Assembly: GCF_013415325.1 (NCBI RefSeq)
Contig: NZ_JACBYE010000036.1
Location: 1 to 45,219, forward strand
DNA length: 45,219 nt
Origin: Sanguibacter inulinus
GTDB taxonomy: Bacteria > Actinomycetota > Actinomycetes > Actinomycetales > Cellulomonadaceae
Direction: 5' to 3'
Positions within the stretch are counted from its first letter, which is position 1, and each line of letters begins with the position of its first letter. The notes under the pieces are model-generated. The model saw only the letters and a list, made by a program, of their open reading frames with translations, had not been told where the DNA came from and did not search any database. The translations under genes were made by a program, and so were the position numbers. Shown one piece after another: positions 33,257-41,953 of the stretch.

Positions 33257-34509
33257 GGACGCAGTCGGCTCGCGACAGCGTGGCCGGCGCGGTCGCCCGA
33301 GAGCAGCGCCCCTTGGATCGACCCTGTGGCCTGGTGGTCGCCGGCGACCAGCACGCGGTCTCCTGTCCAGCGTGGGCGTCGGTCCCGGAGCGGCGGCGGT
33401 TGCGCGGGCAGCGTGTGCTCGACGACGTGGTGGACCAGCACCTCCCACCTTGCGGTCGACGTCCCGTAGATCCGCGCGAGGTCACGGAGGACGTCGGCCT
33501 CGCTCGCGCGGCCGTCGGGCCTGTCGAGCAGCGTGGTCGCCTGGACCAGATGCTCGCCGGGCGGCGCGTACGACAGGGCGGCCTCGGAGACCACGGCGGT
33601 GTTCCAGACCGGGCCGGCCGGTCCCCCGCCGGGGCGCGAGGCGTCGAGGACGATGAAGGGGCTGGCCCGCGGGACCTCGGGCGTGCGGAACCACCAGGTG
33701 GTCAGCCCGTGCGTGACGGGGGCTGGGACGTCCACCAGAGAGGCGACGTCCTGCGGACCGACCGCGACGACCGCTGCACGGGCGCGGAGCGTCCCCTGGT
33801 CTGTCGACACGGCGACCCCGTCCGAGGTCTCCCGCAGCTCGCGGGCCGGGGTGCTGAGCCGGACCGGCTCGCTCAGCCAGGCGGCCATCTGCTCGGGCAT
33901 CGCCTGCATGCCCTCGCGCGGGAGGCCGGGGGCAGCGAGGGCGAAGGAGCGCATGAGCAGCCTGACGAAGCCTGCGGACGTGCTGCCGGTGCTGTCGGCG
34001 AGGACCCCGGCGAGGAAGGTGTCGAGGACGTCGCGGCGCAGGCGGCCGGTGAGACCGACCTGGTCGAAGGACTCCCGGAGCGGCAGGTCCGGTGTCGAGC
34101 GGAACGCAGCCCTGGCGTGCAGGAGCGTGGGTCCGAGCCACCGGGCGAGCGCGACGAGGTCCGAGACCGGCGTGAGATCGCTGAGCACGGTCCCGAGGGC
34201 GTGCTGCGGGTGCCGGAGCGGGTGAGCGAGGGTCGTCCTGGTCTCACCGGTGCGCACCACGACGCCGACACCGAAAGTCTGGAGCGCGAGGGACGGGACG
34301 TCGATCCAGTCCCGCACGGCCGGGTAGGAGGGGTTGAGCACCTGGAAACCACGGTCGCAGAGGAACCCGTCGACCCTGTCGGTGCGGACCCTGCCGCCGA
34401 CGGCATCACCGGCCTCGAGGACCGTCACCCGCAGACCGAGCCGCTCCAGGCGTCGGGCGCTCTGCAGACCGGCGAGACCTGCGCCGACGACGACGACATC
34501 CGTGTCCAT
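33253..34509 (-). CDS. FAD-dependent amine-oxidase/phytoene-desaturase-like oxidoreductase
   Basis: A 418-residue flavoprotein with the dinucleotide-binding start VVVVGAGLAGLQSARRLERLG (about 5-25), the following GGRVRTD signature, and the C-terminal FAD loop VLVAGDHQATGSIQGALLSG (about 389-408). These mark the NAD(P)-binding Rossmann, FAD-containing amine oxidase family, which also includes carotenoid desaturases; no signature fixes the substrate. No signal peptide is seen. Its stop overlaps the photolyase start (ATGA), so both are made together, and a link to light response or pigment chemistry is an inference from that coupling. Confidence 0.83.
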   Translation of the reverse strand: MDTDVVVVGAGLAGLQSARRLERLGLRVTVLEAGDAVGGRVRTDRVDGFLCDRGFQVLNPSYPAVRDWIDVPSLALQTFGVGVVVRTGETRTTLAHPLRHPQHALGTVLSDLTPVSDLVALARWLGPTLLHARAAFRSTPDLPLRESFDQVGLTGRLRRDVLDTFLAGVLADSTGSTSAGFVRLLMRSFALAAPGLPREGMQAMPEQMAAWLSEPVRLSTPARELRETSDGVAVSTDQGTLRARAAVVAVGPQDVASLVDVPAPVTHGLTTWWFRTPEVPRASPFIVLDASRPGGGPAGPVWNTAVVSEAALSYAPPGEHLVQATTLLDRPDGRASEADVLRDLARIYGTSTARWEVLVHHVVEHTLPAQPPPLRDRRPRWTGDRVLVAGDHQATGSIQGALLSGDRAGHAVASRLRP

Positions 34510-34656
34510 GGGGTTCCCTCCTGATGAGGGGCAAGTCTCGCCCGGGCCTGTCGGCAGGGCAACCGGGACGCATGCCGTGACCGGGGTCGCGAGCCGGGCG
34601 AGAGGGCGACGGCACAGGACGCCGACGACTGGGTGCCCAAGTGCCCAAGTGCAGTC

Positions 34657-35760
34657 TCAGGCGTCTCGGACCGCGCCGTGACGCCCGGTGGCCTCGGCGA
34701 TCCCCGCCTGCTTCGCCTCGGCGATCAGGAGGGCCAGCCGACGGCGTCGACCGCGGACTGCTGACCGCAGCGCGAGCACCATCGCGAGCGCGCCGAGCAC
34801 CACGAGGAGCTGGGGCACCGGGAGCGCCCAGGTGGTGAAGGTCTGGACAACAGGGGCGATGGTGTCTGCACCTGCACCTGCGCCTGCAGCGACCTCGGTG
34901 TCTGCTGCAGGGTGCAACGCGACCGTCGTCCGCAGCGGGCCGAGGGGCCAGACCCTCTCGGTGGTAACGACGACAGGGGTCTGCGCGCCTGGCGACAGGT
35001 CGGGTGTCTGCGTGGCGACACTCAGGGCGCGTCCCGACCACGGGGCGATGCTCGAGCTGACCTCGCTGCGCAGCCTGACGTTGCCGGTGTTGGCCACCGT
35101 CGACGAGACCGTCACCGCGCCCGGGGTGAAGGGGTTCCAGGACTGCACGTAGTGCGCCTCGAGGTCGTCGAGCGCGAGGGCCGGCGCGAGGTCGCCGGCG
35201 ACCCTGACGTCTACCCGGACACCGACACGGTGCTCGGTCGAGACGAGGCCGTCGGCGCTCGTGACCACGCTGGCCGCGACACCCGCCGAGTAGTCCCCCG
35301 GGGTCGCGTCGGCGGGGACCTGGAGCAGGACGGGGACGACAGCACTGTCGCCGGCCCCGAGCTCGAGGGTGCTCACCACGTCGACCCACGCACCGGCCTC
35401 GACCGGGGCGTGGGACCTGGGCCGCATGTCGAATCGTCCCGAGGCTGTGAGGTAGCCGTCGTTGGCGGTGATGTCGAAGGTCACCGCGTGCTCGCTGAGG
35501 TTGCGCACCAGGACGTGCTCCTGGACTGACCCGCCCGGGGGCACGGCGACGTCGATGGTCCGACGCCCGTCAGGTCCCTCGGCGCTGGCCGGCGAGACAG
35601 ACCAGGAGACCTGCGAGGCGGGGTCCGGGGCCGACGCCCCCGCAGCGGGCACCGGACCGAGAGCTGCGGTCACGATCACCAGGGTGAGGACGGCGAGCAG
35701 CCGGGCGACGGCAGCGCGCAGCCGCTCGGCGTCGGTGCGGGAGCCGGGAGACGCGGTCAC
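34657..35760 (-). CDS. WxL-interacting-protein-like membrane protein (DUF916-type)
   Basis: The 367-residue product starts at GTG 35760, directly behind GAAGGAGG. A signal sequence is followed by an immunoglobulin-like region (about 50-165) that fits the DUF916 domain: VSWSVSPAS, then PGGSVQEHVLVRNLSEHAVTF and LQVPADATPGDYSAGV. A second beta-rich region (about 170-295) corresponds to the host-binding half of WxL-interacting proteins. It ends with one membrane span (PQLLVVLGALAMVLALRSAV) and an Arg-rich cytoplasmic tail. In Firmicutes such proteins anchor WxL partners at the cell wall. The adjacent upstream gene supplies a WxL-like partner. Assignment rests on pattern and context. Confidence 0.72.
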   Translation of the reverse strand: MTASPGSRTDAERLRAAVARLLAVLTLVIVTAALGPVPAAGASAPDPASQVSWSVSPASAEGPDGRRTIDVAVPPGGSVQEHVLVRNLSEHAVTFDITANDGYLTASGRFDMRPRSHAPVEAGAWVDVVSTLELGAGDSAVVPVLLQVPADATPGDYSAGVAASVVTSADGLVSTEHRVGVRVDVRVAGDLAPALALDDLEAHYVQSWNPFTPGAVTVSSTVANTGNVRLRSEVSSSIAPWSGRALSVATQTPDLSPGAQTPVVVTTERVWPLGPLRTTVALHPAADTEVAAGAGAGADTIAPVVQTFTTWALPVPQLLVVLGALAMVLALRSAVRGRRRRLALLIAEAKQAGIAEATGRHGAVRDA

Positions 35761-35779
35761 GGGACCTCCTTCGGGAGCA

Positions 35780-35811
35780 GTGGGCGGGGCGCCGTCGGCA
35801 GCCCCGCCCAC
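35780..35811 (-). terminator. Hairpin between WxL-like and WxL-partner genes
   Basis: Arms 35780-35790 and 35801-35811 form a perfect 11-bp stem (GTGGGCGGGGC and its complement) with a 10-base loop, a few bases after the WxL-like stop and just before the ribosome site of the partner gene. It probably protects the upstream mRNA or reduces partner expression. Confidence 0.65.
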
Positions 35812-35817
35812 GGTAGG

Positions 35818-36441
35818 TCAGCCTTCGAAGAGCGAGAGGGTCAGCGTCGCGCTGTAGGAGCCTGGGGGCGCCTCGACGACGGGGACCCTCAGGGCGAGGT
35901 CGGCAGATGCCTCCCACGACGCCCCGAACTCGCGGGCGTCGGAGGAGTCGAAGGTCGACACCAGGAGGTCGTAACCGCCGACCACACCCGTGCCGTCGTC
36001 GGCCTCGGAGGCCACCGGGACCCCCTCGACCACCGATCCGTCGTCGTCGGGCGGGGTGCTCACCAGGCGTGGCGCCCACCCGAGGTACGTCCCGGAGATC
36101 ACCGAGCCGGAGTCGACGGCCTCGAAGTCGGAGGTGTCCCCCACGACAGCCCAGGCGACACCCTCGTCGCTCGTGGTGCGGGTGTCGGTCACGGTGACTG
36201 TCGGCAGGACACCTGTGAACTGCCGGACGTCGCTGTCCGAGCCCGACTCGGTCAGCGCGACGGGGCTGGTGTCGACGGTCATGGCCAGGGCGCCCTGGTC
36301 GGTGACCTCGACCAGCAGCGGCACGCCGCCCTCGTCGACGGGGCCGGGGGCGGGGTCAGGGGCGGCGACGGCTGTCGACGCCAGGAGGAGGGATGCTGAG
36401 CCGAGCGCTGCGATCGCGCCGGCGCGAGAGAGACGAGACAT
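35818..36441 (-). CDS. Secreted WxL-domain-like surface protein
   Basis: A 207-residue protein with a cleavable signal peptide (to about ASTAVAA, residue 27) and then one all-beta domain. The pattern LPTVTVTDTRTTSDEGVAWAVVGDTSDF followed by GTYLGWAPRL resembles the core of WxL domains, where a TVTDTR-type strand precedes a Trp-x-hydrophobic motif; here that is WAV. The last strand (YSATLTLSLFEG) takes the place of the usual second WxL motif but lacks the Trp. There is no sortase signal or membrane tail, so attachment would be non-covalent, as for WxL proteins. ATG 36441 has AGGAAG upstream. The next gene codes for a WxL-interacting type protein. Confidence 0.68.
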   Translation of the reverse strand: MSRLSRAGAIAALGSASLLLASTAVAAPDPAPGPVDEGGVPLLVEVTDQGALAMTVDTSPVALTESGSDSDVRQFTGVLPTVTVTDTRTTSDEGVAWAVVGDTSDFEAVDSGSVISGTYLGWAPRLVSTPPDDDGSVVEGVPVASEADDGTGVVGGYDLLVSTFDSSDAREFGASWEASADLALRVPVVEAPPGSYSATLTLSLFEG

Positions 36442-36546
36442 GGGTCTGCTTCCTGTCGGAGGTGTCGGTCGAGAGAGTGCAGGAGGCGGAGGAAGGCCTG
36501 TGGCGCGACAAGGCATCTGGGCGGCCTCCCTCGGCAGGGCTGGGTC

Positions 36547-36585
36547 CCGCTGGGCCCGGCCGGCGGCACCGGCCGGGCCCAGCGG
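36547..36585 (-). terminator. Strong terminator-like hairpin behind the PQQ/LamG gene
   Basis: Arms 36547-36563 and 36569-36585 form a perfect 17-bp GC-rich stem (CCGCTGGGCCCGGCCGG and its complement) with a 5-base loop. It starts two bases after the stop codon. There is no T run. It separates the large secreted-protein gene from the WxL pair. Confidence 0.75.
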
Positions 36586-36587
36586 TC

Positions 36588-39500
36588 CTAGCAGGTGATC
36601 GCGTCGTAGGGCACGGACTCCTCAGACGTGATCTCGTGCCCGTCGACGACGGCCGTGGCCGTCACGGTCGCCGTCCCGGCGGGCAGCGACGGGCCTCGGA
36701 CGGCGAAGGAGGTGTAGGCCCGCTTGCCGACCTCGAGGGACGCGAACTCTCGAGTCCCCGAGGGGGTCGCCAGGGTCACCGCGCCGAAGGGCACGACGTC
36801 GGCGTTGGTCGCCGACACCGCGACGACCGCAGAGGCCCCGAGGCACCTCGGGACCGCCTCGACGGCGATCTCGAGCTCCCGCTCGGCGACGGGGGTGCCC
36901 GTCACCGTGAGGCCACGCATCCGGCCGACGTTGTCGAAGGACCCGAAGCCCACACGACCCGAGGTGAAGGTCGTGTCGGTCGCCGTGAGCAACGGCTTGT
37001 GGAGACCGTCGAGGTAGACGGCCATCTCGCCGGTGTCGGCGCAGTGCACCACCCGGACCGCGTGGAACTCGTCGTCGGTCACCGCCGGGGGTGCTCCGAC
37101 CGCGCCGTCCCACTGGTCGTCGATGCGTTCGCGGTCCTTGCCGTCGACCTTGAAGATCCCGTTGTGCGGGTAGATCGTGTTGTCCTGCGACAGGTGCGCG
37201 TAGTAGTACTGCGTGTCCGAGGTGTAGCCGAAGACCACGATCACGTCCCGGTTGTTGACGGAGACGGGCTCGTCGAGCCTGACCTCCGCCTGGATGTTGA
37301 CCGACCCGAGGACAGGTCCCTCGGTGAGGACCGCGTACTCGAAGGGTCGGCGGATGCCGTCGTCCGGGTTGGTCCCCGCCTCGGCGAGGATGATCTCCTC
37401 GCCCGGGAGCTGCCACTTCGACGGCGTGCGCGGCGTCCAGCTCTCGGCTCCCATGACGTCGGTCAGGACGACCCCGGCCGGGGTGCACGTCGGCGGCGGC
37501 ACCGTGACGACGGGTTCTGCTGCGTACCTGTCGTACTGCGCCGCGACCTGGTCGGCCGACACCGCGGAGTCGAGAAACATCAGGTCGTCCATCCGGCAGT
37601 CGCACGGGTTGGACTCCCGGGTGTTCTGCGGGAAGCTGCCGCCGATCTTGATGCCGCGCGGGTCGGACTCCGAGGCGCTGCCCGGTCCCCACGGGTTGGA
37701 CGCCGAGGTGTACGTCCCCTCGAGCGGCTGGCCGTTCATGTACAACGCCATCGACCCGTTGACGAAGTCGAAGGTCGCCGTGAGGTGCACCCACTCCCCT
37801 CGCTCCAGGATCTCGTCCCAGGGCAGGTTCGCCGCGTAGGTCCACGAGGCCCCGGTGTCGACCCGGCGGGCCAGGCCGACGACCTTCGGCTCGCCGTTCA
37901 CGTTGATGACCTCGAGCAGCGTGCGGACCGCGTGCCCGTCGGAGGTCCCGGTGAGGATGCCTGCCAGACCGATCGCGTTGTAGCGGTCGGCGGTGCTCGA
38001 GTTGAGCGCGGGCATCTCGCCGGTGGGCTTGAACCAGCCCATGATCGTGGTCTCGTCGGCCCCGGCGAAGGGCCGCAGCGTGTCGACACCTTCAGGGTCG
38101 TAGACCCCTGCCTTCCAGTCGTCGTTGGACGCAGCCGTCGCGCTGAGCTGCTGCGTCTGGAGCGCACGGCCTGCGCCCGGGTAGGCGCGGTCGGTCACCC
38201 GCATCTCTCGGCCTCCGTTGACCAGGTCGATCGTGGTGCCGGAGAAGCCCTGGTCGAGCTCCTTCGTCAGGTCGCCCTCGACAGGGTGGTCGAAGGTGTA
38301 GTGGGCCACGAGGCTCGGGGCGAGCTCGGGCAGCACGGAGGGCTGGACCGGCACCGGGTCGCCCGTGCGGGCTCCCGTCACGGTCCAGACCCGGCCGTCG
38401 GCCTTGGAGACGAGATAGAGCTCGCCGTCGGCGTCGGACCCGAAGCGCAGGTCGACCCGGGTGTCGCCGACGAGGTCGGCGAAGGTCGTCTCGACACCGT
38501 CGACGAAGACCTTGAGCTGGGAGATCTCGGCGAGACCTGCAGGGTCGCCGTCGCCCCTGACCATCTCGTCCTCCTCGGTCGACAGCACCCAGCCGCGGAC
38601 CAGGTCGGTGAAGAGGTACTTGCCCTGGAGCTCGGGGATCGCCCCGCGGTAGACGAACCCACCGTTGAGGGCGACACCCGCGTCCCCGGTCTGGTCGGGG
38701 TCTCGGTTGTGGTCGTAGGCGGCGACGGGGTAGGTGAAGTCGTGCTGCTCGGCGTCGTCGGCCGGGAGCGGGAAGATCTGACGGTTCTCGGCCACGAAGG
38801 GCCCCTCACGGTCCGACCAGCCGAAGTTGTCGCCGGCCTCGACGGCGTAGACCGACTCGACCTGCCACTCGCCGATGTGCCCGAGGTACATGGTGTGCTC
38901 GCCGCCGGTGTCCCAGCTGATCCTGTGCGGGTCACGCATGCCGACGGCGTAGATCTCGCCGAGAGCGCCGGCGGTCCCCACGAAGGGGTTGTCCGCGGGG
39001 ATCCCGTACTGCCCGTTGGTGCTGTCGTCTCCGAAGGGGTCGATGCGCAAGATCGTGCCCTGGGGTGTCGCGAGGTCCTGCGGGTTGTCGTTGCCGACCC
39101 CGTTGCCGCCGTCACCGACGAGGACGTAGAGCTTCCCGTAGTCGGCGTCGCCGGGGGTGACCGTCGGGTTGAAGGCCAGCTGCTGGACCGTGTGCACGCG
39201 GCCGTTGAAGGGCACCCGCATCACCTCGCGGCTGGTGCCCACGAAGGTCGCCGCCGCTGGGTCGTCGGCCGTCCACTCGGTGATGACGCTGTGGAAGTTG
39301 GTCGCCCCGAACCCCGGGAAGTCCGGCGCGTCCTGGGTGAGCGCGGCACCTGCCTCGGTGTGGACCGTGTAGAAGATGCCGTTGGTGGCGTAGTCCGGGT
39401 GGTACTCGACGAAGCCGAGCCCTGTGCCCAGGCCTGCGTGGTTGTGGAAGGTGTCGAGGAACTGCGCGCGGACGTCGAGATAGGGCACGTACTCCCCAGT

Positions 39501-40526
39501 CTCCTTGTCGACCATGTACAGCACGGCGTTCATGTCCGGCACGGCGAGCCTGCCCGAGCCGTCAGGCACCTCGTCGAGGTGTGTGATCCGGTTGTGCCGG
39601 ACCAGCCGCGGGTCGCTCGCTGCCGGGGTGGTCGAGGAGGCCGGCAGCTGCACGAGCTCTTCGACCTCGATCCCCAGCTCGGAGGGCGTCGGGTCGGGCA
39701 GAGGGTTGAGGAGCGGCTCGGCCGGCACCTCGCCGACCTCGCAGTCCGCAGGGTTGCCGCTCGGGACGGCAAGGTTCGCACCGGCGGTGTCGACCGCGAC
39801 GTCGTCGAGGTACTGCGTCCCGGGGTTCGGTGTCCCGTTGACCCAGTAGAACCTGTCGAGGGATCCGCTCACGGCCTGCCGGAACCCGAACTGGGTCTCG
39901 GAGCCTGCCGGGAGGCGGGTCTGCTCGGCGTAGGGGCCGCCCTGGCTGTACACGGCGACGGTGTCGGTCGCGTTGTCCGCCACGATCCACACGCACTGCC
40001 AGACGTCGGGCGACCAGCTGCCCGCGGTGGCGAAGACTCCGCCGTCGCGGACGCGCAGCACGTCGTCGTTCTGGTGGTTGACGTAGGCGCGGCTGTGGCT
40101 GGTGGTGCTCGGTGCGTCGACGTCGGTGAGCCCGAAGGAGGTGTCGACCTTGCCGCTGCGGAGCATGCGGAAGAACAGCGTGCCGGTCTCGCCGTCAGCG
40201 ATCGCCGGGACCTCGCGGAAGGCCCGGATGCTGGGGCCGCTCTGGGTGAGCACGAAGTTGTTGCCGTTGAGCGGGTCGGGCACGACGGCCGTCGCCGGGC
40301 TGGCGGTCCAGCCGTCCTGGCCGTCGAGCGCACCGGGGGTGTACTGCTCGAAGTCCAGGTGCTCGGTGAATCCTGCGGAGGTCGTCGGTGGCGGTGGGCC
40401 ACCGGGGTCGTCGGGTGCCGGTGCGGCACCGGCCGGGGCTGCCAGGGGCAGAGCCCCGAGGACCGCTGAGAGAAGGATGGCGACGGCCGCTCTGCGGCGC
40501 GCCGATCGGGTGCGTGCTGACGTCAT
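36588..40526 (-). CDS. Large secreted PQQ sugar-dehydrogenase-like / LamG multidomain protein
   Basis: The 1312-residue product has a signal peptide (to about residue 34) and no membrane anchor or sortase motif. Region by region: a lectin-like beta domain (about 55-250); a glucose/sorbosone-dehydrogenase-type propeller (about 295-720) with GLGFVEYHPDYATNG, GDGGNGVGNDNPQD and GMRDPHRISWD; a LamG-type domain (about 740-1000) starting LVAHYTFDHP; a DUF1080-like glycan-processing or binding domain (about 1025-1195); and a last Ig-like domain ending in Cys. Enzymes with this propeller oxidise sugars using PQQ and calcium; activity here is not proven. ATG 40526 lies behind GAGGAG. Two LacI-type operators lie just upstream. 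Confidence 0.82.
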   Translation of the reverse strand: MTSARTRSARRRAAVAILLSAVLGALPLAAPAGAAPAPDDPGGPPPPTTSAGFTEHLDFEQYTPGALDGQDGWTASPATAVVPDPLNGNNFVLTQSGPSIRAFREVPAIADGETGTLFFRMLRSGKVDTSFGLTDVDAPSTTSHSRAYVNHQNDDVLRVRDGGVFATAGSWSPDVWQCVWIVADNATDTVAVYSQGGPYAEQTRLPAGSETQFGFRQAVSGSLDRFYWVNGTPNPGTQYLDDVAVDTAGANLAVPSGNPADCEVGEVPAEPLLNPLPDPTPSELGIEVEELVQLPASSTTPAASDPRLVRHNRITHLDEVPDGSGRLAVPDMNAVLYMVDKETGEYVPYLDVRAQFLDTFHNHAGLGTGLGFVEYHPDYATNGIFYTVHTEAGAALTQDAPDFPGFGATNFHSVITEWTADDPAAATFVGTSREVMRVPFNGRVHTVQQLAFNPTVTPGDADYGKLYVLVGDGGNGVGNDNPQDLATPQGTILRIDPFGDDSTNGQYGIPADNPFVGTAGALGEIYAVGMRDPHRISWDTGGEHTMYLGHIGEWQVESVYAVEAGDNFGWSDREGPFVAENRQIFPLPADDAEQHDFTYPVAAYDHNRDPDQTGDAGVALNGGFVYRGAIPELQGKYLFTDLVRGWVLSTEEDEMVRGDGDPAGLAEISQLKVFVDGVETTFADLVGDTRVDLRFGSDADGELYLVSKADGRVWTVTGARTGDPVPVQPSVLPELAPSLVAHYTFDHPVEGDLTKELDQGFSGTTIDLVNGGREMRVTDRAYPGAGRALQTQQLSATAASNDDWKAGVYDPEGVDTLRPFAGADETTIMGWFKPTGEMPALNSSTADRYNAIGLAGILTGTSDGHAVRTLLEVINVNGEPKVVGLARRVDTGASWTYAANLPWDEILERGEWVHLTATFDFVNGSMALYMNGQPLEGTYTSASNPWGPGSASESDPRGIKIGGSFPQNTRESNPCDCRMDDLMFLDSAVSADQVAAQYDRYAAEPVVTVPPPTCTPAGVVLTDVMGAESWTPRTPSKWQLPGEEIILAEAGTNPDDGIRRPFEYAVLTEGPVLGSVNIQAEVRLDEPVSVNNRDVIVVFGYTSDTQYYYAHLSQDNTIYPHNGIFKVDGKDRERIDDQWDGAVGAPPAVTDDEFHAVRVVHCADTGEMAVYLDGLHKPLLTATDTTFTSGRVGFGSFDNVGRMRGLTVTGTPVAERELEIAVEAVPRCLGASAVVAVSATNADVVPFGAVTLATPSGTREFASLEVGKRAYTSFAVRGPSLPAGTATVTATAVVDGHEITSEESVPYDAITC

Positions 40527-40545
40527 TGTCTGGCTCCTCGTCATT

Positions 40546-40559
40546 GGGAAGCGCTTTCA
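40546..40559. promoter_or_regulatory. LacI-family operator, proximal site before the PQQ/LamG gene
   Basis: GGGAAGCGCTTTCA is centred on a perfect AAGCGCTT palindrome with the central CG typical of LacI-family operators. It lies about 20 bases upstream of the ATG, overlapping the probable leader or promoter, as expected for repression. Confidence 0.75.
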
Positions 40560-40615
40560 GGCATGCTCACCCTGGCACGCGCCCAGGCACGTGGCAATGG
40601 TCTGGGCGCAATTGG

Positions 40616-40629
40616 GGGAAACGCTTTCC
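40616..40629. promoter_or_regulatory. LacI-family operator, distal site before the PQQ/LamG gene
   Basis: GGGAAACGCTTTCC shares the half-site CGCTTTC and central CG with the proximal site. The two centres are 70 bp apart, which would allow looping. It lies between the PQQ/LamG gene and the end of the lacI-type gene. Confidence 0.72.
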
Positions 40630-40740
40630 ACGCTGGCTGCGAGCGTCGCCGCCCGGACGAGCCGACAGCCCTCACGGCACTACGAGACGTCCGTGCACGT
40701 CAGAGCACCCGTGCGTCCTCGGGTCGTGAGCCCGGCTCGG

Positions 40741-41778
40741 TCAGGCAGGCGGCGGCGCCGTCGAGGCACGGACGACAAGCTCGAACCCGACCTCGACCAC
40801 CTGCGCCGCGCCTCGCTCGGCTCGCAGCGCGAGCCCCGCGGCCTGCCGGCCCATGCTCGCCATGGGCAGCCGGACCGTCGTCAGCGCGGGTGCGAGGTCC
40901 TGCGCCACCTGGACGTCGTCGACCCCCGTCACCGACACGGCATGCGGCACCGCGACCCCACGCTCGCGCAGGACCGACAGAGCCCCGATCGCCATGGTGT
41001 CGTTGAGCGCGATGATCGCCGTGAGGTCATTGCGTGCCTCGAGCAGCCGGGTCGTCGCCGCCCGTCCGCCGTCACGGGTGAAGGCCGCGTGCTCCCAGGC
41101 CACGTCGTCGATCCCCGCGGCCGCCGCAACCTCCGCGATCCCGCGGCTGCGGTCCTGGACCGTGGTCATCCGCTCCGGGCCGGCCACGACACCGATGCGC
41201 CGGTGCCCGAGCGCCACGAGGTGCTCGGCGACGGCACGCCCCGCACCGACGTTATCGGGCAGCACGGCGTGGCAGTCGAGGTCGCGGTGGCCGATCGCGA
41301 CGAGCCGCCCTCCCGACGCCGCGTAGGCCTCGAGCTCGGCGTTGAGCATGGTGTTCATGGCCGCGTCCCTGTAGCCGGACCCGGCGATGACGATCGCACC
41401 GACGCGCTGACCCCGCAGCAGCCGGGCACCGGCCAGGTCGCTCGCAGGCGTGCGGTCCTGATGGCTCACCTGCACGCTCCACCCCTGCTCGGCCGCCCCG
41501 GCGATCACACCGCCGGCGATCTCGGCGAAGTACGGGTCGTCGATCTCGTAGACCATCAGACCCAGGACGGCCGTCAGACCTCCGGCGAGCGACCGGGCGT
41601 GCGGGTTCACGGTGTACGCGAGCGCGTCGGCGGCCTCCAGCACACGCCGGCCGAGCTCAGGGGTGACGGCCCGCGCGCCGGACAGGGCCCGCGAGGCCGT
41701 CGCGATCGACACCCCCGCGAGCCGTGCGACGTCGGAGAGCCGGGGCTCACCGGGGACGTGCTGCGCTCTGACCGACAT
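40741..41778 (-). CDS. LacI-family transcription regulator
   Basis: A 345-residue regulator with an N-terminal helix-turn-helix (PRLSDVARLAGVSIATASRAL, about 13-33), the hinge that ends in ARSLAGGLT, and a periplasmic-binding-like sensor domain (VLGLMVYEIDDPYFAEIAGGV onward; AIIALNDTMAIGAL near 247-260). ATG 41778 is chosen because AAGGGGG lies about nine bases upstream and the length is then normal; ATG 41796 has no ribosome site. Matching operators lie in its own promoter gap, shared with the divergent LivKHM genes, and before the PQQ/LamG gene. The effector is probably a sugar, by family and by the target genes. Confidence 0.93.
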   Translation of the reverse strand: MSVRAQHVPGEPRLSDVARLAGVSIATASRALSGARAVTPELGRRVLEAADALAYTVNPHARSLAGGLTAVLGLMVYEIDDPYFAEIAGGVIAGAAEQGWSVQVSHQDRTPASDLAGARLLRGQRVGAIVIAGSGYRDAAMNTMLNAELEAYAASGGRLVAIGHRDLDCHAVLPDNVGAGRAVAEHLVALGHRRIGVVAGPERMTTVQDRSRGIAEVAAAAGIDDVAWEHAAFTRDGGRAATTRLLEARNDLTAIIALNDTMAIGALSVLRERGVAVPHAVSVTGVDDVQVAQDLAPALTTVRLPMASMGRQAAGLALRAERGAAQVVEVGFELVVRASTAPPPA

Positions 41779-41857
41779 CGATGGCCCCCTTGCCATGTCC
41801 GGGACTTTGTACCCTCGCCCGGGTCTTGCGCTGATGATATCCGGGAGCATAGTGTGC

Positions 41858-41871
41858 GGTAACCGCTTTCC
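41858..41871. promoter_or_regulatory. LacI-family operator in the lacI-livK divergent gap
   Basis: GGTAACCGCTTTCC has the same GG.AA.C|GCTTTCC pattern as the two sites before the PQQ/LamG gene. It sits between the divergent starts at 41778 and 41954, so one bound regulator could control both directions. Confidence 0.75.
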
Positions 41872-41953
41872 ACCGGATGTTCGACGACGAGCCTCCGCAG
41901 GTGCGGTGATCCCCATTGGATGACCTTCTTACGACGAAGTAGGAGAAACACCC

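Noticed and set aside
36393-40469. A 1358-codon open frame on the plus strand opposite the PQQ/LamG gene
   Set aside because: It mirrors the third-position GC bias of the real gene on the other strand, has Val/Arg/Gly/Asp-rich nonsense composition, no ribosome site and no recognisable domain.
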